Assembly: GCA_965205915.1 (NCBI GenBank)
Contig: OZ242191.1
Span: forward strand, 1,116,001 to 1,180,000
Direction: 5' to 3'
DNA: 64,000 nucleotides
Origin: VXMO01 sp965205915
Lineage (GTDB): Bacteria; Chloroflexota; Dehalococcoidia; UBA6926
Shown: one piece after another, positions 43,796 through 52,942 of the stretch
Layout of the letters: the number at the start of each line of letters is the position of its first letter
How positions within the stretch are numbered: position 1 is the stretch's first letter
The notes under the pieces: generated by a model
Told to the model about the DNA's origin: nothing
The model's input: the letters and a program-made list of their open reading frames with translations, nothing else
Databases searched by the model: none
Program-made: the position numbers and the translations under genes

Positions 43796-45783
43796 GGCGA
43801 TCGCTCCAGGATCAGGTTGAGGTGGGAGTCGACTCGCGCCGACCACGATGGCGGCAGGAATGTCGTTGAGTCTGTCTGCGCAAGGACGGCGGGGCCATTG
43901 ATCCGGTTGTTAGGCAACAGCGCCTCACGGTCATAGAGGGGAGCCTCGGCCTCGCCGGTGTCGGTAACGAGGGTTGTGTTGCCGAGGAGGGCGTGTGAGG
44001 CATCAGGGCCGCCGCCTGACTCTGTTGCGGGCAGTTGGGGACGTGGGACGGGGATGGTGGCGCGGAGGCGGAGGGTGACAAGCTCAGTAGCCCAGTCCGA
44101 ATGGCTGTGGTCAAAGCGGCGTTGGTGGGCGGCGTGAAAGCGGTCTTCAAGAGTTTGGCCGTCATCCGACTCAAGCGGGATCGCAAGTTCGTAGCCTTGC
44201 CCTCGATAGCGAATATCTGCCGAAGCGGAAAATATCGCCGGGGTGGCGGATAGCCCGGCCGACTCAAGGTCTGCTCGGGCGTCCTGCTCAATGTCACCCA
44301 ACAGGCGGTCAAGCTCCGGCTCCGTTGTGTCTGACAGGTCGCGCATGACGGTGCGGGAGTAGTCGCGCGTGATATCGACGTTCAACATTCCCCACGCGGA
44401 GAGCGCGCCGGGGAGTCGCGGGATGAGGACGGTGCGAATGCCGAGCCCGTCCGCGAGTTCGCAGGCGTGGAGCGGGCCTGCGCCGCCGAACGCAACGAGG
44501 GTGAAATCACGGGGATCATGGCCGCGCTCCAGCGAGACGACGCGGAGCGCCTGCTCCATGTTCGCGTTGGCGACACGGGCGATGCCGAGCGCCGCTTGTT
44601 CAGGAGTTATGTCGAGTTGTTCAGCAATGCCGCCCAACGCAGCCAGCGCCGCCCCGCCGTCCAGCGAGAGTCTTCCTGCAAGCGGCCTGTCCGCCGGCAG
44701 CCGGCCAAGCACGATATTGGCATCCGTGACGGTTGGTCCGCCGCCACGACCATATGCGGCCGGCCCCGGGTCTGCGCCGGCGGACTGCGGCCCGACTGTC
44801 AGCGCGCCGCCCGCATCGACCGCCGCGAGTGAGCCGCCGCCTGCGCCAACCGTGTGAATATCGACGATAGGAACCCTGATCGGGTAGCCGCCGATGCTGC
44901 CCTCCGATGTCCGTTGAATCTCCGCGTCGCAGAGCGAGACGTCAGTAGATGTGCCGCCCATGTCCAGGGTGATGATCCTGTCGAATCCCGCCGCCTGCGC
45001 CACTTTGAAAGCGCCGACGACGCCCCCTGCAGGCCCGCTCAACAACGTCTGCACGGGGAAATCGCGCGCCTGATCAATGGTCATGCTGCCGCCGGTGGAT
45101 GACATGATTCGGACGGCGGACGACACGGCCTCATTAATGCGGCTCAGATAGGCGCGCATGACGGGTGAAACATAGGCGTTGAGGACGGTGGTGGTCGTTC
45201 GCTCAAACTCGCGGAACTCGGGCGCAACATCGCTTGAGAGTGAGATTGGGATGTTTGCAGGCAACCGACGCCGCAATGTTTCCGCGATGCGCCGCTCATG
45301 CTCGGGCCGCAGGAAGGAAAAGAGTAAGACGACGGCTACGGATTCCGCGTCCGTGGCGATGATTGCCTCGGCAAGCGCGTCAAGCTCACCGTTGTCAGGC
45401 GCGCGCAGCACATCGCCCTCAGCCGTTACACGCTCATCCACCTCGAAACGCAACTCGCGCGGAACAAGGGGCGTGGGGCGAGTGACGTTCAGGCTGTACA
45501 GTTCGTTGCGCGCCTGCCTGCCGATCTCGATGACGTCCGCCATGCCACGCGTTGTGACAAGGGCTGTCCGCGCTCCACGTAGCTCCAGGACGGCGTTCGT
45601 GCCGACGGTGCAACCGTGCACGATATCGGCGTCAGTCACGCCATCGCTTATCTCACGGACGCCGCGCAGGAAGGACTGGGCGGGATCGGCAGGCGTGGAG
45701 GGCGCCTTGATCATGCGGACTGAGCCGTCCGCGCCGACGTGTATCAGGTCAGTGAATGTGCCGCCGGTGTCGATGCCGATCAT
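43792..45783 (-). CDS. hyuA: Hydantoinase A/oxoprolinase-type subunit
   Basis: 663 residues, ATG start. ASKHA-fold ATPase: phosphate loop IGIDTGGTFTDLI at the N-terminus, HGCTVGTNAVLELRGA, and a second site ITLDMGGTSTDVSLCD (about 280-295). It activates the substrate with ATP for the HyuB half. Ends with TGA overlapping the hyuB start. The gene starts 15 bases after the small DUF6941-like gene, so the operon may begin further upstream, near 46927. Confidence 0.9.
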   Translation of the reverse strand: MIGIDTGGTFTDLIHVGADGSVRMIKAPSTPADPAQSFLRGVREISDGVTDADIVHGCTVGTNAVLELRGARTALVTTRGMADVIEIGRQARNELYSLNVTRPTPLVPRELRFEVDERVTAEGDVLRAPDNGELDALAEAIIATDAESVAVVLLFSFLRPEHERRIAETLRRRLPANIPISLSSDVAPEFREFERTTTTVLNAYVSPVMRAYLSRINEAVSSAVRIMSSTGGSMTIDQARDFPVQTLLSGPAGGVVGAFKVAQAAGFDRIITLDMGGTSTDVSLCDAEIQRTSEGSIGGYPIRVPIVDIHTVGAGGGSLAAVDAGGALTVGPQSAGADPGPAAYGRGGGPTVTDANIVLGRLPADRPLAGRLSLDGGAALAALGGIAEQLDITPEQAALGIARVANANMEQALRVVSLERGHDPRDFTLVAFGGAGPLHACELADGLGIRTVLIPRLPGALSAWGMLNVDITRDYSRTVMRDLSDTTEPELDRLLGDIEQDARADLESAGLSATPAIFSASADIRYRGQGYELAIPLESDDGQTLEDRFHAAHQRRFDHSHSDWATELVTLRLRATIPVPRPQLPATESGGGPDASHALLGNTTLVTDTGEAEAPLYDREALLPNNRINGPAVLAQTDSTTFLPPSWSARVDSHLNLILERSP

Positions 45784-45798
45784 GGGCGGGCCTCGTCG

Positions 45799-46233
45799 CT
45801 AGGAGGGCGGAGGCTGCAATCCGATGGGAGTCTCGTGGCCCTGGTGCCATTCATCCTCCCCGGGCTCCACGAGGAGCGGCGCTTCCTGTTCGACGTTCCC
45901 ATCCACGACGGCCTGCACGAGAAAGAGGCCGTCATTCTCGGCCTGAATGCCGATGCTCATGAAGAACTGGTGGCCCTGTATGGGCAGCAGGTTGGCCATG
46001 ATGGGCTCGCTGCGGACGATCTCCATGCCGTTCGGATCCAGAACGCGCAGTATCAGTTCATGCGAGCCCTCGCCGTGCAGGCGGCAATAGATGGAGAACT
46101 GGAACGCCATCGGAAACTGTTGGGAGCCGACGGTGTCAAAGATGCCGATGACATGCGCTCGCCCACGCTCATCGCGGAATGAGTCCTGTCCCAGCAGCAG
46201 GGCTGTGACGCGGACGGCGGAAGATTCGGTCAT
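45799..46233 (-). CDS. DUF6941-like protein
   Basis: 144 residues, ATG start. Single beta-sandwich-like domain: VRVTALLLGQDSFRDERG, FQFSIYCRLHGEGSHELILR, then VQAVVDGNVEQEAPLLVEPG. The pattern fits the DUF6941 group of small bacterial proteins of unknown function. No signal peptide. It lies between the zinc-motif protein and hyuA, all on one strand with short gaps. Confidence 0.6.
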   Translation of the reverse strand: MTESSAVRVTALLLGQDSFRDERGRAHVIGIFDTVGSQQFPMAFQFSIYCRLHGEGSHELILRVLDPNGMEIVRSEPIMANLLPIQGHQFFMSIGIQAENDGLFLVQAVVDGNVEQEAPLLVEPGEDEWHQGHETPIGLQPPPS

Positions 46234-46261
46234 GGGCAGGACGTATTCCGGTCAGCAGCCA

Positions 46262-46927
46262 TCAGGACTCGCGGCGGCCGGGGCACCACGCGTTGTGCTC
46301 GGCCATAACGTCGTCCCAACTCTCAAAGCCGACATGCAGTTGAAGCAAGTGACCGCATTTCTCGCAGTCCTTGTGGTCGAATGTCTCGAACGGATCAACG
46401 TCCGCGCCCATCATCGCCTGCGAGGCCAGCTCTACCAGGGACGACAGCCGCTCCACGGTTAGGTCGAGAATGCCCTGGAACGAGTCAGGCGGCTTGGGCG
46501 ACTGAATCGTATCCAGTGAGAATCGTCCGCAGAGAACGAGGTGATCATGGGCAAGGCGCGGGAGTGTTGTGCCCGCGATTGCGACTCCCTGCGCGGCCCG
46601 CGACTCCATCGGTGTTTCGATCGCGAGTTCACGGGCAACGGAGTTGACCAGTGTGACATAGAGTGCCGTGCGCAACGCCGCAGCATCAAGACCGGTGGGA
46701 AGGTACGCCGAGGCCACATCGCCGGACAAAGGCGCGTCTCCCGCTCCTATCGCCTCGTAGAGCGCCGTGCCGACCTCCGTCAGGGCCTCCGCTTCCAGCG
46801 GCTCGATTGCGGAAACGAGGCTCATGTCGGCGGCGGACATCTGGGCAAGCTCGCCCAGGAACTGCTGGAAATACAGTCGCGCGGCGGGGGTTGGTCCCAG
46901 CAGGGACGAACGCGACGATGACGTCAT
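46262..46927 (-). CDS. Hypothetical helical protein with C-terminal zinc-like motif
   Basis: 221 residues, ATG start. Mostly helical, Ala/Leu-rich. The last 35 residues hold CEKCGHLLQLH and EHNAWCPG, a Cx2C...H...C arrangement that probably binds zinc. Not recognised. It is the first gene of the minus-strand run leading to hyuA. Confidence 0.55.
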   Translation of the reverse strand: MTSSSRSSLLGPTPAARLYFQQFLGELAQMSAADMSLVSAIEPLEAEALTEVGTALYEAIGAGDAPLSGDVASAYLPTGLDAAALRTALYVTLVNSVARELAIETPMESRAAQGVAIAGTTLPRLAHDHLVLCGRFSLDTIQSPKPPDSFQGILDLTVERLSSLVELASQAMMGADVDPFETFDHKDCEKCGHLLQLHVGFESWDDVMAEHNAWCPGRRES

Positions 46928-47001
46928 GCAATGAACTCCATAGGGGTTTCAGCTATAGGCAGAGTGGTCGTTTTCAGTGTAGCACTACGGCTAGCGTGAG
47001 C

Positions 47002-48246
47002 TTAGTTGTGAGGTCTGGGCGCATTGAGTCTGCCCGGCCCTGTTTCGGGCAGGAACATGGCCGCGAAGAACATGGTGAAGGAAAAGACGGCGATGCTCCC
47101 GATGCCCAGGATAAAGCTGCCGGTTCCATCAATGATGTATCCGGCTACGATGGGCGCGACAAAGCTTGATGCGTTGCCTGTCGTGAGAATCGCGGCCCAG
47201 ATTGCGCCGGCGCGCTCGGGGGACGACCCGCGCAGCTCAATCGGCACTGTGAATAGCGTCGGCTCATACACCCATTGCAGGAAACCGGCGGTCGCCACCG
47301 CCATAAAGAGAACGATTCCGACCGGCGCGTATAGGGTTGTCATCCCCGCTGCGCCAATGAGTAGCCCTGACCATATGAGGATCGGCCGTCTGCGCCCCGT
47401 AACTGTCGCAATGAGGCCGCCGAGAATGTTGGCGGGTATACCGGCGAAGGCGAACACGGCGGCCAGGATTCCCGCCGCCTGCAGGCTGAGTCCCCGCACG
47501 TCTTCAAAGAACGTCGGCAGAAAGGTGCTGAGTGTGTTGAATTGTGCCCACGGGCCAACGACCGCAAGGGCAAGGAGCCACGTCTCACGCCGCCGCAGCA
47601 CCGATACAATCGCGGCCATTGTCACAGGCTCCGCGCCGATCACTCTTTCGACCCGTCGTTCTCGCCACAAGACGAGCCAGAGAACCGCGCCGGCAAGGGT
47701 AATAAGCCCCTCAATGCCGATGGCCCACCGCCAACCAACCGCGCCTGCGAATATTGGTCCAAGATAAAGGGCCGCGCCCAAGCCGACTGTCAGTGTGGCA
47801 AGTGATATGGCATTGACGATGGGCACCTCTCGCACCGGCGCCCATCGCATGATGATGCCGGCGGTAAGCGGCGTGAGCACGGATGCGCCGAGTCCCTGCA
47901 CGAGGCGCAGACCGATGAGCGCCCAGAAACCGCCGACGAACGGCGTCAGCGCCGCGCAGCCCATGAGCGCCCAGCCGATGCCGTAGACTGCGCGAGTGTT
48001 CCACCGTGAGACTATGATGGCGGCAGGAAGGCTGCCAGCCATGAACACTAAGGTGATGCTCGTGACCACAAATGCGCCGCCCGAATGTGAAAGGTTGTAT
48101 TCATCCGTGATCAGCGGCAGCAGGGACGCGGGGGCGAGAAACGAGACACCCAGCGTGAAGTTCATGAGAACGACGAGGGCGTAAATGACGAATCGATATG
48201 GGGGAGCCGCGCGGGACGCGCCCTCAGAGACGTTGGAGTCAACCAT
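47002..48246 (-). CDS. Major facilitator superfamily transporter
   Basis: 414 residues, ATG start. Twelve hydrophobic segments in two groups of six. The first inter-helix loop is weak (IIVSRWNTRAVYGIG), but the RLVQGLGASVLTPL segment in helix 4 and the long central loop before GAEPVTMAAIVSVLRRRETW are typical of MFS. Substrate unknown. A 70-base gap separates it from the zinc-motif gene. Confidence 0.88.
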   Translation of the reverse strand: MVDSNVSEGASRAAPPYRFVIYALVVLMNFTLGVSFLAPASLLPLITDEYNLSHSGGAFVVTSITLVFMAGSLPAAIIVSRWNTRAVYGIGWALMGCAALTPFVGGFWALIGLRLVQGLGASVLTPLTAGIIMRWAPVREVPIVNAISLATLTVGLGAALYLGPIFAGAVGWRWAIGIEGLITLAGAVLWLVLWRERRVERVIGAEPVTMAAIVSVLRRRETWLLALAVVGPWAQFNTLSTFLPTFFEDVRGLSLQAAGILAAVFAFAGIPANILGGLIATVTGRRRPILIWSGLLIGAAGMTTLYAPVGIVLFMAVATAGFLQWVYEPTLFTVPIELRGSSPERAGAIWAAILTTGNASSFVAPIVAGYIIDGTGSFILGIGSIAVFSFTMFFAAMFLPETGPGRLNAPRPHN

Positions 48247-48314
48247 TAGTGCAACTATAGCGTGGCGATGGTTTGGGCGGACGATGCCCTGCTGGCGCGA
48301 GGGAGGTCGCTGAG

Positions 48315-48782
48315 ATGCAGCCGGGCTCTTGGGTATTCGCGACTATCGTTATCGTCGCGGTTTTTGTTGTCATCCTCACCGGCTATCTGCACATCGTGCT
48401 GCTCATCGGGCTGCCGATCCTGTTCACCATCGGGTTGGTCATCCTGTTTCGTCGCACAAGGCCTGAAATCCCGCCGGCGCCGCTTCCCGCAGGACCTCTG
48501 CTTGAACCCGCCGAGCTGGAGGGTCGCATCGACCGGATGGCCATGGAGGACGTTGAGATCGAGGGCTCGGTCTCAGGCCTGGGGGGCAATCCGAAATTCA
48601 ACTCCGTTCTCGTGATTATTATCAGCGGAATCCGCTACCGGCTCAATCCTGCCCCGCTGCGGCGCGGCGGTTACGACTGGATGCAGGAGGGCATGTGGGT
48701 TAAGGCGACGTTTGATCGCCAGACGCGGGTCATATATGAGATACAGCAGGCCAGCGGCCCGCGGGCGTATGGGGATGGGTAG
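48315..48782 (+). CDS. Small membrane protein with two helices and a C-terminal beta domain
   Basis: 155 residues from ATG 48315, chosen for GGGAGG eight bases upstream. Two membrane helices (about 6-24 and 27-45) with little loop between, then a Pro-rich linker and a soluble domain (about 75-150) with strands SVLVIIISGIRYRLN and GMWVKATFDRQTRVIYEIQ, perhaps an OB-like barrel. Not recognised. Confidence 0.6.
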   Translation: MQPGSWVFATIVIVAVFVVILTGYLHIVLLIGLPILFTIGLVILFRRTRPEIPPAPLPAGPLLEPAELEGRIDRMAMEDVEIEGSVSGLGGNPKFNSVLVIIISGIRYRLNPAPLRRGGYDWMQEGMWVKATFDRQTRVIYEIQQASGPRAYGDG

Positions 48783-48806
48783 GATGACGGACGTTGACCG
48801 CCCTGA

Positions 48807-48831
48807 CATTTCAGCCTTCGCCGGAATGACG
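48807..48831. repeat. REP-like palindrome, copy 8 (degenerate)
   Basis: ATTTCAGCCTTCGCCGGAATGACG: the right arm is intact, the left arm is decayed. Confidence 0.45.
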
Positions 48832-48980
48832 AGCGCGTACGCCGGACTCCATCGGGCGGGGCTCAGGCGGGGCTAAACAGCGTGCATATGTTCGCATTCT
48901 TCCCTGCAAACGTCTACACTATGCACAGACTAGAGGAGCAGTACGGCTTCAAGTACCGCGTGCGGGGGTAAAGGGTAGAA

Positions 48981-49979
48981 GTGTTGCTGAAGCACGGCAT
49001 GAAGAAGATTATTTACTTGGATCAGAACTGGCTGAGTGATTTAACCAAGGCTCATCTTGCTGAGGACACTCGTGTCGACAAGGCATACTACGGCGAGCTA
49101 TTCGAAGCTCTTGAGCGCGCAATAACAGAGGGCAAGATTGTCTGTCCAACAGCTTCGTTCCATGAGAGCGAAAGCAATCTAAGTGCAAAGCAGAACACAG
49201 ATTTCAGAAGCATGGATGGTTTTCTCAGTCGAGGATTTTCGTTCAATCCTAGTCATGAGATCTGTCATGCTCAAATCATGGAGGCGGCATTGTCATTTGC
49301 CCGTGAATCAATACCCGTCCGACCTTGGTGGGCAATCCCATTCAACCACGATCCGGATTTTCCTGAGACTTCTTTACCAAGATCCAATGGAGGAATAGAA
49401 GTGTTCCTGACGCTACAGAAGCTAGTTGAAGAAGATCGGCGAATCAGGGAAAAGGTTAGTACACCCATGTACGCGCAGTACAAAGAATCTCGGGCTAGTT
49501 ATATGAGCTACAAAGATGAAGTGACGGCTAGCAGGATTCAGATCCTTCAGGAACACTACTACGCCATTGAAGATGCTGAAGCGCTCCTAAAACAAGCGTA
49601 CCCCGTGTGGGACCCCATCCGAGCAATGAATTTTCAGGAACAGCGCCTACGACTGATTGAAGTCGGAAAACTCTGTGATAAGGCTGGAGGAATTGGGACG
49701 TTTCTGGCGTCCAATGAATTCTTGAATGCGCCTTTCCTCTCCGTTCGCGCCAAGTTAATGGCTTCGGACATCGTCTTCGCGCCAGAACGGAGACCTGAAA
49801 ACTCATTGTTGGCAGACTTCGACATAGCCGCGACCGTTGTGCCGTACGCGGACGTGTTCTTGACAGAGAACTATCTGGCCGAACTACTGCGCAAGACCAA
49901 AGTCGCCGAAGATTACGGATGCCGTGTCTTCACGATGCGGCAGAAAGAAGAGGTACTCCAATACTTGGCGGGGCTGTGA
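48981..49979 (+). CDS. PIN-like nuclease-type protein
   Basis: 332 residues, ATG start (Met7 is an alternative). The N-terminal strand IIYLDQNWLSDLTKA carries the first acidic residue. CPTASFHESES (about 54-64) gives a second. The C-terminal part has LLADFDIAATVVPYADVFLT (about 275-294), with the later acidic residues, then ENYLAELLRK. This is the PIN-like order D-E-D-D with a long helical insert. Base composition is clearly more AT-rich than the flanks, so it is probably acquired. With the Mrr-like gene it may form a small defence pair, but the two converge. Confidence 0.6.
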   Translation: MLLKHGMKKIIYLDQNWLSDLTKAHLAEDTRVDKAYYGELFEALERAITEGKIVCPTASFHESESNLSAKQNTDFRSMDGFLSRGFSFNPSHEICHAQIMEAALSFARESIPVRPWWAIPFNHDPDFPETSLPRSNGGIEVFLTLQKLVEEDRRIREKVSTPMYAQYKESRASYMSYKDEVTASRIQILQEHYYAIEDAEALLKQAYPVWDPIRAMNFQEQRLRLIEVGKLCDKAGGIGTFLASNEFLNAPFLSVRAKLMASDIVFAPERRPENSLLADFDIAATVVPYADVFLTENYLAELLRKTKVAEDYGCRVFTMRQKEEVLQYLAGL

Positions 49980-50035
49980 TATCCACACGCACGGTGAACG
50001 AAGTGCTGGGCTTGTCAGATTCTTGGCCGGAGTGA

Positions 50036-50977
50036 TTAGGCATTAGCCGAAATCGGCCTAAATCCCTCGCATCGTGGATAGTCCGAGCAGCCCCAGAATG
50101 GCTCTATACGATGGTGCGGCAGTTGTTTCCTCATCAACCTCCCGCAATCTGGGCAATATGGCGCATCATCCGTTTCTATCACCAAGTTTCCCCGCAGGAA
50201 ATCCATACCTTGCTTGGCGCTTGATCCTAACTCAGCAAGTTCGGCTGGCGAAAACAAATAGATATCCGCTCGCACCGCAAAACGCTGGGCCCTATCCGCG
50301 AAACCACTAGTTGTCGCACATGCCGCTCGATGTGCCTTTTGGGCTGTCCTTACTCGTGCGAGTTCGCGCAGGATGCCGGTACTAACACGATTTTGTTGTG
50401 CCTTGCATTGGACAACCATAGTTTCTCCATCTCCTTCAACACGTACGTCCACTCCTTCGTCACCAGACTCTTTGGTCACCACCACGTCAAACCCTAAGTT
50501 GGCAAAGAGTTTCCCGACCGCAATCTCAAATTCGCGCCCGCGACCAACTAGCGATTGCCAATAGATTTCAGAATCCTGTAAATCATCCATATCTCTGGGA
50601 ATCTGCAAGACTTCTTCCCAAAGCCGGCTGACTTGGATTCTTGTCAAATCTAGTTCAGTTTTTCCGATCTCCCTACCTTGTCTAGCTGTTTGCGCTGGCA
50701 CTTCCATGCGATGGCGAACTTCATCGACTGCTACACCCAATTCTTCAAGGCCGTGTTCTTCCACGTTACGCAATACGGCCTCAGCCTCGTGTAGCTTGCT
50801 CTTCAATCTGATGTCATTGGGGACAAGTTCAAGTTGCGCCTTAAGTTCGGCAACCCGCTGCTCCGCCATCCGACTAAGCGTTGCAATCCTACTTCTCCGA
50901 GTGTCCGGAGCGGGTAGTAAGGAACGATCCGTTGTCAGGTCGGTAGGGAGTGAGTTTTGACCTGGTGTCGTCATCAT
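50036..50977 (-). CDS. Mrr-like restriction endonuclease with C-terminal zinc ribbon
   Basis: 313 residues, ATG start. Residues 30-80 are a coiled coil. Residues 145-255 are an Mrr_cat PD-(D/E)xK domain: GREFEIAVGKLFANLGFDVV, the catalytic GDEGVDVRVEGDG and VVQCKAQQ. The C-terminus is a topoisomerase-type zinc ribbon, YCPDCGRLM and GCSDYPRCEGF. Mrr-like enzymes cut modified foreign DNA. AT-richer than the neighbouring genes. It could equally act in DNA repair. Confidence 0.8.
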   Translation of the reverse strand: MMTTPGQNSLPTDLTTDRSLLPAPDTRRSRIATLSRMAEQRVAELKAQLELVPNDIRLKSKLHEAEAVLRNVEEHGLEELGVAVDEVRHRMEVPAQTARQGREIGKTELDLTRIQVSRLWEEVLQIPRDMDDLQDSEIYWQSLVGRGREFEIAVGKLFANLGFDVVVTKESGDEGVDVRVEGDGETMVVQCKAQQNRVSTGILRELARVRTAQKAHRAACATTSGFADRAQRFAVRADIYLFSPAELAELGSSAKQGMDFLRGNLVIETDDAPYCPDCGRLMRKQLPHHRIEPFWGCSDYPRCEGFRPISANA

Positions 50978-51046
50978 TGGCTCCGTTTGCTGGAAAAAGA
51001 TTATACACTCCCGCGCTCCACCCGTCCTACCGGCATCCCTTCCCCT

Positions 51047-51154
51047 GTCATTCCGAGCGGAGCGAGGAATCTAAAGCGGTGACGGACGAGACAGGGTGGA
51101 ATTGCAGGGGAGTTCCTAGATTCCTCACTGCGCTGCGCTCCGTTCGGAATGACA
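51047..51154. mobile_element. MITE-like element with inverted GTCATTCCGA ends
   Basis: About 108 bases bounded by GTCATTCCGAGCG and CGTTCGGAATGAC, each end itself a REP-like unit (copies 9 and 10). No coding capacity. It lies between the ABC-2 permease stop and the Mrr gene start. Confidence 0.55.
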
Positions 51155-51168
51155 ACCGGAGGGGGCTC

Positions 51169-51942
51169 CTACCGAATCAACCGCGCTTTCATGCGCGCGA
51201 CGGCCAGGTAGTAGAAGCCGATGCCGAGCACGGTCAGATACAGCAGGGAGTACACGGACGTCATAGATAGGTTCCCTGTGACGAGTTCACGCACGACTGC
51301 AACGTATGGTGTTAGGGGAATTATCCAAGCCACCTCCCGCACGATGTCCGGGTATCTTTCCAGCGGGAAGAACACGCCGCCGAAGAAGTACATCGGCATG
51401 ACACCCATCGTGATCGCGTAGTTGAAGGTCCAGAACGATGGCGCGTGGGCGGTGACCAGCAACGCCATCGAGGAGAACAGGATGCCGCCCAGGAACGCCA
51501 GCGGTGGAATGAAAATGGCGAGCGGCGAGTCGACAAATCCCATCAGCGACAGGACGAAAAGGATGACGGTGGCGCTGAATAGGGAGCGCGTCGCGCCCCA
51601 TAAGACCTCGCCGGTGATGACGTCTTCGATGGATAAGGGCGTGGAGATCATCGCCTCGTACAGGCCGCGAATCGCCATGCGGGTGTAGGAGCCGTAGGTA
51701 CATTCAAAGAATGCGGCAAACAGTGAGTAGCCGCCGATGATGCCGGGGCCGATGAATTGAACATAGCTCGTGTCGCCGCTGAGCGTGACATATGCCCCAA
51801 GTCCCAAGCCCATCGCGCCCAGCACGACGAGCGGCTCCACGAACAGCGGCCCTACCTCCGCCAACGCGAACTTCTTGAACACTGTGAAGTTGCGGCGCCA
51901 GACGCGGAAACCAAAGGGGACTCTCTCAGGCGTGAGGATCAT
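51169..51942 (-). CDS. ABC-2 type permease, NodJ/DrrB-like
   Basis: 257 residues, ATG start. Six membrane helices with a soluble N-terminus of about 30 residues. The ABC-2 signature region GVFFPLERYPDIVREVAWII lies before the last two helices. Together with the ATPase 4 bases upstream it forms an exporter for a lipid, polysaccharide or drug. Substrate unknown. Confidence 0.85.
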   Translation of the reverse strand: MILTPERVPFGFRVWRRNFTVFKKFALAEVGPLFVEPLVVLGAMGLGLGAYVTLSGDTSYVQFIGPGIIGGYSLFAAFFECTYGSYTRMAIRGLYEAMISTPLSIEDVITGEVLWGATRSLFSATVILFVLSLMGFVDSPLAIFIPPLAFLGGILFSSMALLVTAHAPSFWTFNYAITMGVMPMYFFGGVFFPLERYPDIVREVAWIIPLTPYVAVVRELVTGNLSMTSVYSLLYLTVLGIGFYYLAVARMKARLIR

Positions 51943-51946
51943 GGTT

Positions 51947-52918
51947 TTATTCCTCCAGCCCTCGACCCGTCAGCCGCAGGAAGACGTCCTCAAGGTTGGC
52001 AGGGCGGGAATAGGCGCGGGCATCCTGGAGAGGTTGCGCGCTGAGGTCGATGCCATCAAGGCCAAACGCGTGTACGGAGTCCGATGTCCGCTCAATCTCC
52101 GCGCCCGTGTCGAGTAGAAATTCGGCGACATTCTCAAGGGCGGCAGGGTCAAGAGACTGCGCCTCGATGACGGTCTCGCCCGCTGTGCGCAGGATCAGTT
52201 CGGCGGGAGACCCCTCCCCAAGGATGCGGCCCTCGTGCATCACGATCAGGCGGTCGCACAGCGTTGCCGCCTCGTCCATGTAGTGTGTCGTGAGAAGCAT
52301 GGTGACACCTTGTTCTTTGAGGCGACGCAGGGTGCGCCAGACCAGGTGGCGCGCCTGCGGGTCCAATCCTGTCGTCGGTTCATCCAGCACGAGGAGGGAC
52401 GGCTCATTGATGAGGCCGCGCGCGATGAGCAGGCGGCGCTTCATGCCGCCGGAGAGTTCATCAACCTTGGAGCCGGCGCGATCCGCCAGCTGAAACAGCT
52501 CCAGGGCGTTCATTGCGCGGGCGCGCGCTTCCGGTCCGCTGATGCCGAAATAGCCGGCGTAGAGGCGAAGGTTGTCGATGACGGTCAGCTCATCGTCCAG
52601 GTTGTCGCCCTGCGGCACGATGCCAATGGTGGACTTGATGGCACGCGCCTGGGTTTGGACGGGCAGGCCGTTTACGAGCAGGGTTCCCGAGGTGACGGGC
52701 GAGACGCAGGCAATCATGCGCATTGTGCTGGTCTTGCCCGCGCCGTTGGGGCCGAGAAAGCCAAAGCACTCGCCCGGCCGCACCTCGAAATCGATGCCGC
52801 GAACGGCGACAAGATCGCCGTACTCCTTGACGAGCCTCTGGGCGACGACGGGCTTGACGGCGCTATCCGCGCCGGAGCCGTCCACCCCTACGTGTGAAAC
52901 ACTGTCTATCTGAGCCAT
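51947..52918 (-). CDS. ABC exporter ATPase, NodI/DrrA-like
   Basis: 323 residues, ATG start. Walker A GPNGAGKTSTMRM (about 54-66), signature ELSGGMKRRLLIARGL (about 153-168), Walker B LLVLDEPTTGLDPQ, and the H-loop LLTTHYMDEA. The C-terminal 100 residues are the DrrA/NodI-type extension. It powers the ABC-2 permease that follows after a 4-base gap. Confidence 0.9.
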   Translation of the reverse strand: MAQIDSVSHVGVDGSGADSAVKPVVAQRLVKEYGDLVAVRGIDFEVRPGECFGFLGPNGAGKTSTMRMIACVSPVTSGTLLVNGLPVQTQARAIKSTIGIVPQGDNLDDELTVIDNLRLYAGYFGISGPEARARAMNALELFQLADRAGSKVDELSGGMKRRLLIARGLINEPSLLVLDEPTTGLDPQARHLVWRTLRRLKEQGVTMLLTTHYMDEAATLCDRLIVMHEGRILGEGSPAELILRTAGETVIEAQSLDPAALENVAEFLLDTGAEIERTSDSVHAFGLDGIDLSAQPLQDARAYSRPANLEDVFLRLTGRGLEE

Positions 52919-52942
52919 GCCACCAAAAGCGTAGCACGGCGG

